From assembly GCA_017439545.1 (NCBI GenBank), contig JAFSIW010000058.1, positions 1-37,548 on the forward strand: a stretch of DNA of 37,548 nucleotides, given 5' to 3'. The position numbers were made by a program, and so were the translations under genes. The notes beneath the pieces were generated by a model. That model worked only from the letters and a program-made list of their open reading frames with translations. It was not told where the DNA came from and searched no databases. Numbering within the stretch: position 1 is the first letter of the stretch; each line of letters starts with the position of its first letter. This document shows, piece by piece, positions 15,154 to 24,157 of this stretch. This stretch comes from Clostridia bacterium. GTDB lineage: Bacteria; Bacillota; Clostridia; Oscillospirales; Acutalibacteraceae.

Positions 15154-17544
15154 ATGGAACATACTATTTCAAAAAAACATATTCGTGTACTGGAGCTACC
15201 CAAGGTTTTGGATCGGCTTTCTTTGCTTTGTCATTGCGAAGATTCTGCTCAGCTTGCCTTAAACATTGAACCCCAAAGCAACCTGACCGATGCTAACCGC
15301 CTGCTTTCTCAAACTGTGGAGGCTTATACTCTCACGGCTCGTTACGGTGCTCCTTCGTTTGGCGGCATGACCAACGTAAACGGATGCCTCACCCGCGCGT
15401 CGGCGGGGGGCAGCCTTTCTATGGCAGAACTTCTTCGGGTGGCAGAAACCCTGCGGGTGATTCGCTCGCTGAAACAATGGCAAGAGAATCACGCGCCCAC
15501 TACAGATGCTCTTGCGGTGTATTTTGATGTGTTGCAACCCAACACCTACTTAGAAAACCGTATCACGACCGCTATTATCAGCGAAGAAGAAATGAGCGAC
15601 CAGGCGTCGCCTGCACTGGCAGATATCAGGCGGAAAATGCGCAATGCGTCCGGCAAGGTGCGGGAACAGTTGGACCGTTTGATCCGTAATAAATCCATGC
15701 AAAAGTATTTGCAGGACGCCATCGTCACCATTCGCGGCGGTCGGTTTGTAGTTCCTGTTAAAGCGGAATACCGTAGTGAGGTGGCAGGACTGGTTCATGA
15801 TACGTCATCATCGGGATCTACTTTGTTTATTGAGCCCACCGCCGTGGTAGAGGCCAATAACGAGATCAAGGTGCTGGAATCTAAGGAGCGGGAAGAGATC
15901 GAGCGGGTGCTCGCTCTATTGTCTGCCGAGGCAGGCTCCTTTGCTGACGGAATTAAGATTGGTTTTTCAGCTTGCTGTTCGTTGGATCTCGTCTTTGCCA
16001 AGGCCAAACTCGCCTTTGATATGAAGGCCTCTCAGCCGGAATTGAACGATCAAGGCATTATTGATTTACACAAAGCCCGTCATCCTTTATTAGATCCTCT
16101 CAAGGTTGTGGCAACCGACATTCGTTTGGGCACGGATTTTGACACCCTGGTTATTACAGGGCCCAATACAGGCGGTAAAACCGTTTCTCTGAAAACCTTA
16201 GGATTACTTACTCTGATGGGAATGTGCGGTATGATGATCCCTGCATCCGATCACTGTAAGCTTTCGGTATTCAACCACGTGTTTGCCGACATTGGTGACG
16301 AGCAGAGTATCGAGCAATCGCTGTCAACCTTCTCCGCCCATATGACCAATATGATCGAGATATTGAAACGCGTTGATGATCGCAGTTTGGTTTTAGCAGA
16401 CGAATTGGGATCGGGGACCGATCCGGTTGAAGGAGCGGCGCTTGCCACTGCAATTTTAGAAACCTTGCGCCTACGCGGCGCGCGGGTTGCCGCCACCACC
16501 CATTATGCGGAACTGAAAGCTTACGCCCTGCAAACCGAAGGGGTAGAAAATGCTTGCTGTGAATTTGACGTGGCTACCTTGCGCCCAACCTATCGGTTGC
16601 TGATCGGGATGCCCGGACGTTCCAATGCTTTCGCTATTTTGCATCGACTTGGAATGGAAGAAGCGGTTATTGCACGTTCCCGACAGTTGGTGTCTACCGA
16701 GAATCAGCAGTTTGAGCAGGTGGTGGAAAAATTAGAAAAATCCCATACCGATTTGGAGGAAGAACGGCTGGAGATTGCCGCTTTGCGACGTCAGGCACAG
16801 GAAATTGCCGCCAAAGCCGCCAAAGAACGGGAAGAACTGCAAAAAGAGCGAGAGAAAATTTTGGAGCAAGCCAAACGCACCTCCCACGATATGGTTGAAA
16901 AGACCAGAGCGCAGGCGCAGCAGGTAATGGATCAGTTAGAGCAGTTGAAGAAAGAGTCTAACAGTGAAAATGCAGCGCAAATACTTCGACGCGCAAAGGC
17001 AGAAATGAGCGGCGGCTTGCGCCGCTTGGAGGATACCGCTGATCCTGTGGATCAGACCGGTCGCTCCGCGTATCGTTTACCTCGTCCCTTGCAGGCGGGC
17101 GACAACGTGCTGATTGCCGACATTGACAAAAAAGGCGTAGTATTGACCCCGCCCGATGCTTCCGGCTATGTTTTTGTACAAGCGGGTATCATCAAAACCA
17201 AGGTGCCGCTTGAAAATTTGCGGCTGTTAGAGCAAGAAAAAGCTCAGATACCAAAAGCGGAAAAGCGGACAATTGGCATCGAATCTCGTGGACTTCGTAA
17301 GGTTTCTACCGAACTGGATCTGCGTGGGAAAGCCTCTGACGAGGGCTTGTTTGAAGTGGATCAGTTTATTGACCAGGCGGTTCTCAGCGGCATAGAGAGT
17401 GTTGTAATCATCCACGGGAAAGGCACAGGCGTGCTGCGACAAGCGGTTCGGCAGCATTTGAAATCCCACCGAAGCGTTGTCTCCTTTCGACGTGGACAGT
17501 ACGGCGAGGGAGAAGACGGTGTAACCGTGGTTACCTTAAAATAA
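15154..17544 (+). CDS. mutS2: MutS2 family ATPase/endonuclease
   Basis: A 796-residue MutS2 protein. In Firmicutes MutS2 acts on branched DNA and on collided ribosomes rather than in mismatch repair. The N-terminal core lacks the mismatch-recognition domain of MutS. The ATPase has Walker A GPNTGGKT (336-343) and Walker B LVLADELGSGTDP. A long charged coiled coil follows (about 515-620). The C-terminal Smr nuclease domain begins at about residue 719 with LDLRG and has HGKGTG. The length is usual. It ends the housekeeping run and has its own terminator. Confidence 0.96.
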   Translation: MEHTISKKHIRVLELPKVLDRLSLLCHCEDSAQLALNIEPQSNLTDANRLLSQTVEAYTLTARYGAPSFGGMTNVNGCLTRASAGGSLSMAELLRVAETLRVIRSLKQWQENHAPTTDALAVYFDVLQPNTYLENRITTAIISEEEMSDQASPALADIRRKMRNASGKVREQLDRLIRNKSMQKYLQDAIVTIRGGRFVVPVKAEYRSEVAGLVHDTSSSGSTLFIEPTAVVEANNEIKVLESKEREEIERVLALLSAEAGSFADGIKIGFSACCSLDLVFAKAKLAFDMKASQPELNDQGIIDLHKARHPLLDPLKVVATDIRLGTDFDTLVITGPNTGGKTVSLKTLGLLTLMGMCGMMIPASDHCKLSVFNHVFADIGDEQSIEQSLSTFSAHMTNMIEILKRVDDRSLVLADELGSGTDPVEGAALATAILETLRLRGARVAATTHYAELKAYALQTEGVENACCEFDVATLRPTYRLLIGMPGRSNAFAILHRLGMEEAVIARSRQLVSTENQQFEQVVEKLEKSHTDLEEERLEIAALRRQAQEIAAKAAKEREELQKEREKILEQAKRTSHDMVEKTRAQAQQVMDQLEQLKKESNSENAAQILRRAKAEMSGGLRRLEDTADPVDQTGRSAYRLPRPLQAGDNVLIADIDKKGVVLTPPDASGYVFVQAGIIKTKVPLENLRLLEQEKAQIPKAEKRTIGIESRGLRKVSTELDLRGKASDEGLFEVDQFIDQAVLSGIESVVIIHGKGTGVLRQAVRQHLKSHRSVVSFRRGQYGEGEDGVTVVTLK

Positions 17545-17551
17545 ATAAAGT

Positions 17552-17582
17552 GTTCCGTGTGTTTATCATGCGGAACTTTTTT
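17552..17582 (+). terminator. terminator of the recO-mutS2 unit
   Basis: GTTCCG (17552-17557) pairs with CGGAAC (17571-17576) around a 13-base loop and is followed by TTTTTTG and TTTT. It starts 8 bases after the mutS2 stop. The stem is short, so it may leak. Confidence 0.6.
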
Positions 17583-17609
17583 GTTTTCTGTCATATAAAT
17601 GTCGAAAAA

Positions 17610-17647
17610 ATCCTATTACTAAAAAAGTATCTGAAACTAATTAGGAT
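17610..17647. repeat. imperfect inverted repeat upstream of the dockerin gene promoter
   Basis: ATCCTATTA (17610-17618) faces TAATTAGGAT (17638-17647), one base different in arm length. It lies 29 bases before the -35 box of the downstream promoter, where an activator could bind. There is no further evidence for a regulator. Confidence 0.3.
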
Positions 17648-17676
17648 AAATTTATTTGCTAATGACGGAATTGTCC

Positions 17677-17705
17677 TTGAAAATGACAGCGTATTTTGTT
17701 ATGAT
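17677..17705 (+). promoter_or_regulatory. sigma-A promoter of the dockerin/paralog pair
   Basis: TTGAAA (17677-17682), a 17-base spacer and TATGAT (17700-17705). The expected transcription start (about 17712) coincides with the first base of a terminator-like hairpin. Confidence 0.65.
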
Positions 17706-17712
17706 GACAAGG

Positions 17713-17755
17713 GGAGATTCCGTATAAATGATTATTATAACGGTCTCCGTTTTTT
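17713..17755 (+). promoter_or_regulatory. terminator-like hairpin in the 5' leader
   Basis: GGAGA (17713-17717) pairs with TCTCC (17744-17748) and CCGT (17720-17723) with ACGG (17740-17743), leaving a two-base bulge and a 16-base A/T loop. GTTTTTT follows. It occupies the very start of the mRNA, 16 bases before the start codon of the next gene. It may be an attenuator or a stem protecting the 5' end. Confidence 0.5.
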
Positions 17756-17771
17756 AGAAAGGTGGATGCAT

Positions 17772-20700
17772 ATGAAATTACTTCGTCCCATGTCTTGGCT
17801 TTTGATTTTATCCTTGCTTGCAACTATGGCTGTTACCTTTGCTGTAGCCGATATCCGCTTGTATGGTGATGCAGACGGTGATGAAAAAATCAGCGCAGGG
17901 GATGCACTTACCATCCTTCGCCACGTTGTAGGGAAGAGCAAGTTAGAAGGGGAGCGGGCAATTGTTGCCGATGTAAGCGGTACCGACGGCATCAGCGCCC
18001 AGGATGCCCTGCTGGTTTTGCAATACGTTGTGGGAAAGATTAAGGTGTTTCCCGCTGAAGAACTTGCGGTTTTGGGTGAGAATCTAAAAACCGTTCCCCA
18101 ATTGATTGATACAAAATCCTTTGCAACGCCGATTGCACCTGTTGAAATTAACGAAGCATTCAACACCCTCACTCAGATCAACCAGGCCTACTCACCGTTG
18201 TATGATTTGGACGTTGACTGTGTCTTGGCTTACGTTTACGGCTTCAATCACGGCGCAATGCCGTCGGATTGGGTCGAGAATAAAACCTCCTACGGCGATA
18301 CGGATACCATTGGTATTATGATTGCTGTTAACCGCGACAATGGGGAATACCTAAGGCTTCATCCTGATCGGGGCATGAAAGATGTGCAAACGAAATTTGA
18401 CGGCACATATCGTCAGCATTCCGCTTTTGGCGATACCCCCGTATATTATATGGTACCTACCGATCCATATATTGAGTATAAGTGGGAGGTAATTGATAGT
18501 TATCTAAAGACCGGTCACGTAAAGGTTGTAGCATTGGAAGAGCCTGAATTGTGGAACAATGCAGGATATTCCCAAGGATATCAAGAGGCGTATGAAGCCC
18601 ACTTCGGTGAAGATTGGGAAGATTTTGATCTGAACGCCGATGCTATGTGGAAGAATCAATTTTTTAAAGCGTATGTGTTCAAACACGCCTTTGAGGTGCT
18701 CTCCCGTCGCATCAAAGAGAACTATCCCGACGTGTCGGTTCTGATTACCTCTCACAGTGGTTTGAGCTACAGCAGTCACGGTATTTCTACGGGTCTGGCT
18801 ATGTATGCCGATATTGACACCATTGACGGCGTGATAGGGCAGACTTGGTCAGACGATGCCAGTCAAGCTTTTCCGTACGGTGGTAAAAATATCTCTAATA
18901 TCTATATGAATGCGATGTATGCCTACAACAGCTACGGTGAGGCGTTACAAAGCGGGCAGACCTTGTATTTGTTGCAAGATCCTGCATCGGATAACGGCAA
19001 TCTTTCTGCCGAAACCAAAGAAGAAAACTGGAGAAATACGGTGGTAGCCGCTATGATGCAAAATGATACCACCTCTTTCCAATCTACCATTTGGCCGCAA
19101 CGGGCGTTTCAGGCGGCAGGTATGGATTATAAAACTGCTCAATTAAACATCAACCGTATGTTCCAAGAAATGCACACGCTGTCCGGTAACGTATACAGCG
19201 GTACAACGGGCATTGCGTTGGCCACTTCGGATTCCTTGGGTTGGCATTTGAACAGCCGTGACGTTTTAACCGGAAACAGCCGCGCTTCTGTGTCGGGTAT
19301 CTATCTATCATTGCTTAATGATGGTATCCCCGTGGATACAGTGTGTTTAGACAACCTGACAGATGTTTCCCAATTGGCGGACGTTAATTTGCTGATGGTT
19401 TCTTATGATGCCATAAAGCCCTTAAGTGAGAAGGTCAATCGGGTTTTGGCACAATGGGTTAAAGAAGGCGGACGGCTTTTGTATTTGGGCGGTCACGATG
19501 GCTTTACCGACATTACCTGCGAATGGTGGTTTCAAAAAGAAACCACTCCCTATAACGATCTGCTTACACAGTTGGGTCTGACCGACGTGATCACCACGGT
19601 CGGTGACGTACGCGGAGATTCCAAGCCTGTTTGGGCAGGAAGCTCCTTTAGCGACAATAGCACGATCAATTCTCAATACTGTTCCCGCACTATTACCTTT
19701 GACGGCAGCGGCTTTCGTACCTTTATTACCGCCGATGGCAAGAATCTTGGTATCAGCGCCGACGTGGGCGAAGGAAAGGCCATCTTTGTGGGCTTGCCAT
19801 CTTCTTATTATTCCTTGCATATGGACAATGAAATGGTGGTTCGCGAACTCGCCGCATATGCATTAGAGGGTAGCGACACACCCTATTACAGCGCCGACTT
19901 CTTTGCTGCTCAGCGTGGTGACTATTTTGCATATTACAGCCCTAATGGATATCATAAAACGGCTGAGGATCGCACATATGTGAATCTGTTTTCTTCTAAC
20001 TTAGATGTTGTTGTCAGCGGCACCTCTTTGGTACGCGGTGAACCCGTATTGCTGTATGATGCAACCGAAGAGGATAACGATAGCATTCCTCGGGTAGGCT
20101 TTACCGGTGGCACCGAAATGGCTGAGCGAGTCGAAAGTGCAACCGAAACCAAATATACCATTGCCGCACCCACGTCCTCCGTTCCCGCTACCGTGTTGTT
20201 CGGCAACGGAAAATTCCCCCAATCGGTTAAGGCACAAACACTTTCGGGCATCGGCGTATCGGTGATTACAGCCTGGGATTCCTATTCTGATTCTTTGGTG
20301 GTGAAAGCCAATATTCCCAACGTAAATGATCCTGTTGTGTTTACGGTAACTTGGGGCGATACCGAAGTAGAATTGCCCACCAACTATATCTTTGACAGCT
20401 TTACGCACTTTACCAAGGATTCTTTTGACAAAGATCCGCTGGTGGAAAGTCACACATGTCACGTTAACGGCGGTTGCTATTTCTGTGACCTTGATACCCA
20501 CGTGATTTGGAAAATCGATCTGGAACAATATATTCAAGCAAGTATGACCTTGGATATTTTCGGTAATTACAAAGTTGAAGTTTCCTTTGACGGAGTCAAT
20601 TGGAAAACGGTTGCCGATTGGTCGGAAGAAGGCAAACCGGTTGGCGTGTTAGCTGACGGCAGCAAGGTGGACGGCGCATCTAACCGCAGAGACCTGACCA

Positions 20701-20846
20701 TATCCGCTAACTCCTATTCCGAAGCAGGCAAGTATATGTACGTGAAATTGGGAAGCTGTTATATGTATACACCCGAACATCCCGGCGGGGACCACGGCGG
20801 CTCCGTGTACAACTATACCCTGACCTATTTGACCACTGCAAAATAA
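17772..20846 (+). CDS. secreted dockerin-bearing protein of unrecognised, possibly glycoside hydrolase, family
   Basis: A 1024-residue exported protein. Residues 1-26 form a signal peptide ending FAVA before D27. Two type I dockerin repeats follow: GDADGDEKISAGDALTILR (32-50) and DVSGTDGISAQDALLVLQ (67-84). Their calcium loops are complete in the first and weaker in the second. From about 140 comes a domain shared with the next gene, with EEPELW (256-261), GQTWSD, QDPASDNG and IWPQRAF. A GATase-like part follows (LLYLGGHDGFT, about residues 575-584). The last about 155 residues look like a jelly-roll binding domain (NYKVEVSFDGVNWKTV). I do not recognise the catalytic family. The layout recalls barrel plus amidotransferase-like domains of some glycosidases. 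ATG 17772 follows AAAGGTGG by six bases. Confidence 0.75.
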   Translation: MKLLRPMSWLLILSLLATMAVTFAVADIRLYGDADGDEKISAGDALTILRHVVGKSKLEGERAIVADVSGTDGISAQDALLVLQYVVGKIKVFPAEELAVLGENLKTVPQLIDTKSFATPIAPVEINEAFNTLTQINQAYSPLYDLDVDCVLAYVYGFNHGAMPSDWVENKTSYGDTDTIGIMIAVNRDNGEYLRLHPDRGMKDVQTKFDGTYRQHSAFGDTPVYYMVPTDPYIEYKWEVIDSYLKTGHVKVVALEEPELWNNAGYSQGYQEAYEAHFGEDWEDFDLNADAMWKNQFFKAYVFKHAFEVLSRRIKENYPDVSVLITSHSGLSYSSHGISTGLAMYADIDTIDGVIGQTWSDDASQAFPYGGKNISNIYMNAMYAYNSYGEALQSGQTLYLLQDPASDNGNLSAETKEENWRNTVVAAMMQNDTTSFQSTIWPQRAFQAAGMDYKTAQLNINRMFQEMHTLSGNVYSGTTGIALATSDSLGWHLNSRDVLTGNSRASVSGIYLSLLNDGIPVDTVCLDNLTDVSQLADVNLLMVSYDAIKPLSEKVNRVLAQWVKEGGRLLYLGGHDGFTDITCEWWFQKETTPYNDLLTQLGLTDVITTVGDVRGDSKPVWAGSSFSDNSTINSQYCSRTITFDGSGFRTFITADGKNLGISADVGEGKAIFVGLPSSYYSLHMDNEMVVRELAAYALEGSDTPYYSADFFAAQRGDYFAYYSPNGYHKTAEDRTYVNLFSSNLDVVVSGTSLVRGEPVLLYDATEEDNDSIPRVGFTGGTEMAERVESATETKYTIAAPTSSVPATVLFGNGKFPQSVKAQTLSGIGVSVITAWDSYSDSLVVKANIPNVNDPVVFTVTWGDTEVELPTNYIFDSFTHFTKDSFDKDPLVESHTCHVNGGCYFCDLDTHVIWKIDLEQYIQASMTLDIFGNYKVEVSFDGVNWKTVADWSEEGKPVGVLADGSKVDGASNRRDLTISANSYSEAGKYMYVKLGSCYMYTPEHPGGDHGGSVYNYTLTYLTTAK

Positions 20847-20865
20847 GTGAAAGGATGCTTTTTCA

Positions 20866-23154
20866 ATGAATACCAAACAGCAGAAAATTCAAATTCCATA
20901 CTTTCAAAATGCCGACGGATTTTGCTATCCCTTAACCAATTTCAACGTTCCCGAAAACGGTGTGGTTACTCTGTATCAATGTAACGCAGGGTATAACCCC
21001 GTTTATGACGTGCATACCGACTGTATGTTGGCTTACGTTTATGGCATCAACAACGGCGGAGCATTGGATAGCTGGGTAAAGGCCAAGCATACCTACGGCG
21101 ATAAAACGGTCATCGGTCTTATGGTTGCCATCAACCGTGACAGCGGTGAATACGTGGAAGAATATGCAGGCGAGCGGGGGTTGATGGACGTACAGACCCG
21201 CGCAGACGGCACGTTCCGTCAGCATTCGGTGATGGGTCCTCACAATATTTATTATATGGTCCCCACCGAGCCTTACGTGGAATACAAATGGAAAGTATTG
21301 CAACACTTTTTAGATACCGGCTTTGTGAAAGTGGTTACCTTTGAAGAACCTGAGTTGTGGAATGATGCCGGCTTTTCCGAAGGCTTTAAAGAAGAATGGG
21401 TTAAGTATTATAAAATGCCTTTCCAAGATCCGAGAGAATCGGCACAAGCGCGCTATCGCAGTCAATATTTAAAAGCGTGGCTGTTTTATGATGCCGTTCG
21501 TAAGCTATCTGAGCGGGTCAAGGAAAAATATCCCGATATTCAAGTGATCTTACCCTCCCACAGTATTGACGACTATTGTGCACATGGCATTGCCACCAAC
21601 TTATCGATGTTCTCCTCGGTGCCTCAGGTGGATGGCTTCATCGGTCAAACCTGGTCGGACGGGGTAGTTCGTCCTTTGCCCTATGCAGGGGAAGAGCGTG
21701 AGAATCCCTTTGCTACTGCGGTGACCCAATATCGGTCATACCGTCCTTTCCTCAAAAAAGAGCATGCGCTCTATTTGTTGCAAGACCCCGCTTCGGACAA
21801 CGGCTCTCTTACCCAAGCCCAAAAAGAAGAACGCTGGAAGAAGACGGTTGTGGCATCGGTCATGCAAGACGATACTGTGCTTTCACAGTTTACCATTTGG
21901 CCGCAACGGGCGTTTTCTGCCGCTACTCCCGATTATCGCACCATTCAATTGAACGTGTACAAAATGTACTACGAAATGGCCGGTCTGCAAGGCGCGATTT
22001 ATGCGGGCTCGTCTGGTATTGGGTTCGGTTTGTCCGATACTGCCAGTTGGTGTATTGGTGAAGAACATAATCCCACGGGGAAAAGCCTTGCCACCATCTT
22101 TGGCATTTCGATGCAGTTGATTGAGGATTGCATTTTGCCCGATATTATTGCCTTGGATACGTTGACCGACGTCAAACAACTTGCCCACATGCGCGTTCTT
22201 TTGGTGGCCTATGACGTAATGAAGCCCCTTTCCGAAACTGTAAATGACGTGCTTGCCCGGTGGGTAAAGCAGGGTGGACGTTTATTGGTGGTTGGCGGCG
22301 ACGATGGGTTTACCCATATGGAGGACGCTTGGTGGAGCCAAAAGGGTACGACACCCTTAAAGGATCTGCTTGCTAAGGTGGATGTTTCTGCTACAGTATC
22401 GTCTGCTCAATTGAGCGATGTTATCCCTGCTTTGCAAGGTACTGATTTGTCGCAGGAAACCTGCATTCAAGGGGAGTATGCTAAACGCGCCCTCGCATTT
22501 GAAGGAGAAACTCTTGTACCTGTTATGACCGCCAACGGCAAAACCGTTGCTTTTACCGCTAAAGCAGGACAAGGCGTGATTGGCGCATTGGGTCTTCCGT
22601 CTTCCTATTTCTCCCTTTCACGTTCGAATGAAGATTTGCTTCGTACTTTGTGGCAAATCATGTTAGAAGGAGACTCTGTTGGTTACGTTCCGGCTGATAC
22701 CATTGCCGCCTGCCGTGGACAATATATTGCCTTGTGGGGTTCAAAGGATTTGGCTTTCAATGAAGATAAGATCTTTTTAAATCTGTTTGATTCTGCCTTG
22801 ACTCCTATGAAGGGCGGATTGCTTGAAAAAGGTCTGACCGCCTTCTTGTTTGACGTGACCGATCAGTTGAACGCCAAACGACCCTGCCTGCTGTTCACCG
22901 GCGGCGTGGAACAAGCGCCTACCGTTACGACCGATAACAGCGTTACTTTTACCATTGCACAGCCTGCCGATTCTACGTCTTCCAGTATGATCTATCACGC
23001 GGGTCGTAAAGTAAAAACGTTAACTGCTGTTACATCTGACGGTGCGCAGGTTACGTTGGAACGTAAAGCCTATCCGGAGTTTGATATGGAACTGTTGCAG
23101 TATTACTGCACCAATATCGATACACCTTTGACTGTTACTGTGGAATGGGAATAA
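20866..23154 (+). CDS. cytoplasmic paralog of the dockerin-bearing protein
   Basis: A 762-residue protein that aligns end to end with the middle of the gene before it. Shared blocks include LAYVYGxNxG, DVQTxxDGTxRQHS, YYMVPTxPYxEYKW, FEEPELWN (E160, E161, E163), GQTWSD, LLQDPASDNG, IWPQRAF and GGDDGFTHMEDAWW. It has no signal peptide, no dockerin and no C-terminal jelly-roll part, so it should act inside the cell. It starts 19 bases after its paralog with AAAGGATG upstream, so the two are one operon. Conserved acidic residues in EEPEL are candidates for catalysis (inference). Family not recognised. Confidence 0.75.
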   Translation: MNTKQQKIQIPYFQNADGFCYPLTNFNVPENGVVTLYQCNAGYNPVYDVHTDCMLAYVYGINNGGALDSWVKAKHTYGDKTVIGLMVAINRDSGEYVEEYAGERGLMDVQTRADGTFRQHSVMGPHNIYYMVPTEPYVEYKWKVLQHFLDTGFVKVVTFEEPELWNDAGFSEGFKEEWVKYYKMPFQDPRESAQARYRSQYLKAWLFYDAVRKLSERVKEKYPDIQVILPSHSIDDYCAHGIATNLSMFSSVPQVDGFIGQTWSDGVVRPLPYAGEERENPFATAVTQYRSYRPFLKKEHALYLLQDPASDNGSLTQAQKEERWKKTVVASVMQDDTVLSQFTIWPQRAFSAATPDYRTIQLNVYKMYYEMAGLQGAIYAGSSGIGFGLSDTASWCIGEEHNPTGKSLATIFGISMQLIEDCILPDIIALDTLTDVKQLAHMRVLLVAYDVMKPLSETVNDVLARWVKQGGRLLVVGGDDGFTHMEDAWWSQKGTTPLKDLLAKVDVSATVSSAQLSDVIPALQGTDLSQETCIQGEYAKRALAFEGETLVPVMTANGKTVAFTAKAGQGVIGALGLPSSYFSLSRSNEDLLRTLWQIMLEGDSVGYVPADTIAACRGQYIALWGSKDLAFNEDKIFLNLFDSALTPMKGGLLEKGLTAFLFDVTDQLNAKRPCLLFTGGVEQAPTVTTDNSVTFTIAQPADSTSSSMIYHAGRKVKTLTAVTSDGAQVTLERKAYPEFDMELLQYYCTNIDTPLTVTVEWE

Positions 23155-23221
23155 AAAACAATCGGTCCGGGTGACCGGCAAAAGTGAACGGGACTTGCCA
23201 TTTTGAAACCTGAAGAATAAG

Positions 23222-23254
23222 AAAAAGCCTTGATGGTATCCATCAAGGCTTTTC
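23222..23254. terminator. bidirectional terminator
   Basis: A perfect 14-bp stem (AAAAGCCTTGATGG at 23223-23236, partner 23240-23253) with loop TAT. It ends the paralog operon on the plus strand and the amidohydrolase gene on the minus strand, whose stop is at 23257. Confidence 0.85.
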
Positions 23255-23256
23255 GT

Positions 23257-24042
23257 TTAGTCTAATTGTAAAATATGTCGAGCATTGTCTTGTAAGATCA
23301 GTTGGTTTTCCTGTTCGGTCAACCCAAGCCCCAAAAAGCGGTTGAGTTCAAATTTGGGATTCCACATAGGATAATCACTCCCGAATAACATCCGTTCAGC
23401 GCCGTAGATGCGAATCAATTCTTTCATTCTGCGAGGGCCAAGGGTGAACATAGAACTGGAGCAATCCATATAACAGGATTCGTTTTCTAAATATTCTAAC
23501 GCCATATCGGGAATTGACCAACCGCCGAAGTGGGCGGCAATCACCGTTAAATCGGGGAAGTTATGCAATAAATGCACCAATCGGTAAGGGTGAGAGTTGT
23601 CGTAACGGTAATCCCCGCAATGGATCAACAAGGGGAGTTTACCGCGAAAGAGATCGCAAATGGCATACAATTTGGGATCGTCTACGTTAAATCCTTGTGT
23701 TTCGGGATGGATCTTGATTCCTTTTAACCCCGCATCTAAAATAGATTGAATCACCCCTTCGGGATCCTCCATATCGGGATGGATGGTGCCGAATCCGTAG
23801 AATTCGTCATATTGTTCTACTTCGTTTTGAATGAATTTGTTAATCACCGGCACGTGCTTTGGCACGGTAGCAACCGAGTGCACCACGAATTTATCAATGC
23901 CTGCCGATGCGCCAATGTCGATAAGGGTTTCGGCTAAACCGTCGTTTGCCATGGTTACGTTATAAAATTTGCCAACGTTTTCCACAGCTGCAGCGGCGAT
24001 TTTTTCGGGATAAATGTGTGCGTGAAAGTCAAATATTTCCAT
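23257..24042 (-). CDS. amidohydrolase-2 family metal-dependent hydrolase
   Basis: A 261-residue cytoplasmic TIM-barrel hydrolase of the amidohydrolase_2 type (relatives act on amides, lactones or decarboxylate aromatic acids). Metal-site motifs appear in order: HAH (H7, H9), GIKIHPE, LLIHCGDY, AAHFGG and FGSDYPMW. The substrate cannot be told from sequence. It faces the paralog operon and diverges from the GH2 gene. Because lactone hydrolysis is a common step in sugar acid breakdown, a role in the same pathway as GH2 is possible but unproven. AAGAGG lies 11 bases before the ATG. Confidence 0.85.
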   Translation of the reverse strand: MEIFDFHAHIYPEKIAAAAVENVGKFYNVTMANDGLAETLIDIGASAGIDKFVVHSVATVPKHVPVINKFIQNEVEQYDEFYGFGTIHPDMEDPEGVIQSILDAGLKGIKIHPETQGFNVDDPKLYAICDLFRGKLPLLIHCGDYRYDNSHPYRLVHLLHNFPDLTVIAAHFGGWSIPDMALEYLENESCYMDCSSSMFTLGPRRMKELIRIYGAERMLFGSDYPMWNPKFELNRFLGLGLTEQENQLILQDNARHILQLD

Positions 24043-24066
24043 GGGTCAGGACCTCTTTTCGCCAAC

Positions 24067-24095
24067 AGTATAGCACAATTTTTTGACACTTGCAA
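24067..24095 (-). promoter_or_regulatory. promoter of the amidohydrolase gene
   Basis: On the minus strand, TTGCAA (24090-24095), 17 bases and TATACT (24067-24072). It lies back to back with the GH2 promoter; the two -35 boxes are only 9 bases apart. Confidence 0.6.
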
Positions 24096-24104
24096 TCAAA
24101 AGTC

Positions 24105-24132
24105 TTGAATTTTTGCGGGATTGCGGTATAAT
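24105..24132 (+). promoter_or_regulatory. promoter of the GH2 gene
   Basis: TTGAAT (24105-24110), 16 bases and a perfect TATAAT (24127-24132), 25 bases before the GH2 start codon. Confidence 0.65.
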
Positions 24133-24157
24133 GAGATAAATAAATGAGGTGATGATT

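Noticed and set aside
17550-17771. Longer N-terminus for the dockerin protein using the in-frame ATG at 17550
   Set aside because: It would run through the terminator, promoter and leader hairpin and bury the signal peptide; ATG 17772 has an ideal ribosome binding site.
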